Shown: positions 13,457 through 14,524 of the stretch, piece after piece
How positions within the stretch are numbered: position 1 is the first letter of the stretch
Layout: every line of letters begins with the position of its first letter
NCBI GenBank assembly: GCA_027021085.1
Contig: JALUVB010000022.1
Span: 1-14,524, forward strand
Reading direction: 5' to 3'
DNA: 14,524 bases
DNA from: a bacterium
GTDB taxonomy: Bacteria; CAIJMQ01; JAADFP01
The notes under the pieces: generated by a model
Databases searched by the model: none
The model's input: only the letters and a program-made list of their open reading frames with translations
What the model was told of the DNA's origin: nothing
Made by a program: the position numbers and the translations under genes

Positions 13457-14446
13457 TTATTTTATCCTGGGTAGAATGACCTTGGCTCCCACTGCCCGGT
13501 AAGCTTCCCGGAGGGCATCCTCCCTGCCGGAAGGAACAAGGCCGATTACCGCTCCGCCGGAACCGCAGAATTTGACTGCACTGCCTAATTTTTTCCCTAC
13601 CTCTACCAGTTCTACATGCTGGAGAGAGAGAGGAAGAATACTCTTCCTTAAAGCAAAATTCCTATCCAGCCATTCTCCTATTTCTCTTCCCCTGTTTTCC
13701 TGTAAGAGTTTCCTTACTTCTTCCGTATAGCGGGCAAATTCCTTCATGGCTTCCACTACCCTTTTCTCGCCGCTTTCGAAGCGCTCGCGCAGATTGGAAT
13801 GAGGAATTTCTGACCTCTCTGCCGAATCTTCCCTGTAAGCAACAAACAAGGGAGGCAGCAGGGCTGGGTCGAGCCTCTCGTAGTGGCCATATCCCTGCCT
13901 TTCCATAAATTCGCGGGAAAAATCCATATATACCAGCCCTTCATACACCTGAATTACCCGGTCCTGAAGCCCGGCGGGTATGCCCAGTTCTTCTGTCTCT
14001 GCTTTCCAGATTAAATTTGCCTGAATAGGAAGAGGTATCTTTAGTTTGTAAAACCCCATCAGACAGCGCAGGGTGGCAGTAATTATGGCACTTGAGCCGG
14101 CTAATCCCACGCCCCTGGGTATATTTGTCTCATATTCCAGGGTGAAATTCTGTTCCGGTAGGCTTCCTCTCTTCTCTTTAAAGTATTCTATGAACCTCTT
14201 CAATACAGCTTTCACCAACCTTATTCCCCCGTAATATCCATAGAGATGCACACTCTGGAGGAAATCTTCTATATTTTCAAATTCACTTCTGTCTTTCAGA
14301 GAAGGTAAAATGTGCAGGCGAGGTGATTCGTAGAGGGTTACCCGGGCCCGAAAGTTTTTGATACTCAGGGAAATAGTTTTCCCGTAGTATCCGTCGGAAG
14401 GGTTGCCGATTAACCCGGCTCGTGCGTATGCTTCTTTAATAATCAT
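13457..14446 (-). CDS. Glucuronokinase-like GHMP sugar kinase
   Basis: This 329-residue GHMP-family kinase matches plant glucuronokinase closely, beyond the shared fold. Matching segments are ARAGLIGNPSDGYYGKTISL (8-27), GYYGGIRL (70-77), YETNIPRGVGLAGSSAI (105-121, the ATP-binding GLxGSSA loop), GLQDRVIQVYEGLVYMDFS (159-177, with Asp162 as candidate catalytic base) and KFCGSGGAVIGLV near the C-terminus. Glucuronokinase phosphorylates D-glucuronate at C1. First gene of a three-gene operon, followed without a gap by galU. No SD is visible before the ATG at 14446, but the N-terminus matches the family start. Heptose-7-phosphate 1-kinases are relatives but lack this motif set. The substrate could still be galacturonate. 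Confidence 0.87.
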   Translation of the reverse strand: MIIKEAYARAGLIGNPSDGYYGKTISLSIKNFRARVTLYESPRLHILPSLKDRSEFENIEDFLQSVHLYGYYGGIRLVKAVLKRFIEYFKEKRGSLPEQNFTLEYETNIPRGVGLAGSSAIITATLRCLMGFYKLKIPLPIQANLIWKAETEELGIPAGLQDRVIQVYEGLVYMDFSREFMERQGYGHYERLDPALLPPLFVAYREDSAERSEIPHSNLRERFESGEKRVVEAMKEFARYTEEVRKLLQENRGREIGEWLDRNFALRKSILPLSLQHVELVEVGKKLGSAVKFCGSGGAVIGLVPSGREDALREAYRAVGAKVILPRIK

Positions 14447-14496
14447 CTTACAAAAGAAAGGAAGATTGACAAATCAGACTTCCCTTTTCGCTTCCA

Positions 14497-14505
14497 ATTA
14501 TACCA
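14497..14505 (-). promoter_or_regulatory. Extended -10 promoter of the sugar operon
   Basis: On the minus strand TGGTATAAT (14505 to 14497) is an extended, perfect -10 element about 50 nt before the kinase ATG. A possible -35, TTCAAA (14523 to 14518), is 15 bp further at the window edge. The predicted leader of about 43 nt lacks an SD, unlike the two leaderless promoters, where start and transcription site coincide. Confidence 0.5.
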
Positions 14506-14524
14506 GAATTCGCCTGTTTTGAAT

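Overview
The window looks like a chromosomal segment from an uncultivated anaerobic bacterium. Evidence for a bacterium: a partial MiaB, a GspG-like pseudopilin, a bacterial GalU, sigma70-like promoters (TTTACA-17-TATAAT before the MC1 gene) and strong Shine-Dalgarno (SD) sites before several genes. I cannot place the phylum from sequence alone. Two genes have kin best known elsewhere: an archaeal-type chromatin protein (MC1) and a plant-type glucuronokinase. I saw no transposase, integrase, CRISPR array, tRNA or rRNA.

Layout, left to right. (1) 2-433 +: the end of miaB. (2) 587-883 +: an MC1-family DNA-architectural protein behind a near-consensus promoter and SD, followed by a 13-bp exact inverted repeat that may bound a structured RNA. 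(3) 2283-1067 -: a two-gene unit, a pseudopilin with an extra inserted domain and then a small two-helix membrane protein with a HAMP-like tail. (4) 2534-4225 +: rtcB (RNA ligase) and a NifU-like iron-sulfur scaffold domain protein. (5) 4374-11665 +: a [NiFe]-hydrogenase operon in the order small subunit, large subunit, maturation protease, MetV-like iron-sulfur protein, hypF, hypC, hypD. (6) 14446-11649 -: a tight three-gene nucleotide-sugar operon in the order glucuronokinase-like GHMP kinase, GalU-type uridylyltransferase, UDP-glucuronate decarboxylase-like SDR. It converges on hypD with overlapping 3' ends.

How the genes fit together. The hydrogenase lacks a Tat signal and a membrane anchor, so it is predicted to be cytoplasmic. 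Its natural partner here is the MetV-like protein encoded in the middle of the operon, which suggests a link between H2 and methylene-tetrahydrofolate reduction (inference). HypF, HypC and HypD supply and carry the Fe(CN)2CO group, and the protease trims the large subunit after His478. hypE, hypA and hypB are not in the window. The sugar operon spells out a salvage route: glucuronate to glucuronate-1-phosphate to UDP-glucuronate to UDP-xylose.

Two divergently arranged genes (pseudopilin and rtcB) share the start architecture TGGTATAMT-N7-ATG without an SD, which predicts leaderless mRNAs. Similar TGGTATA or TGGGATA words lie before hypC, the glucuronokinase and possibly the hydrogenase genes.
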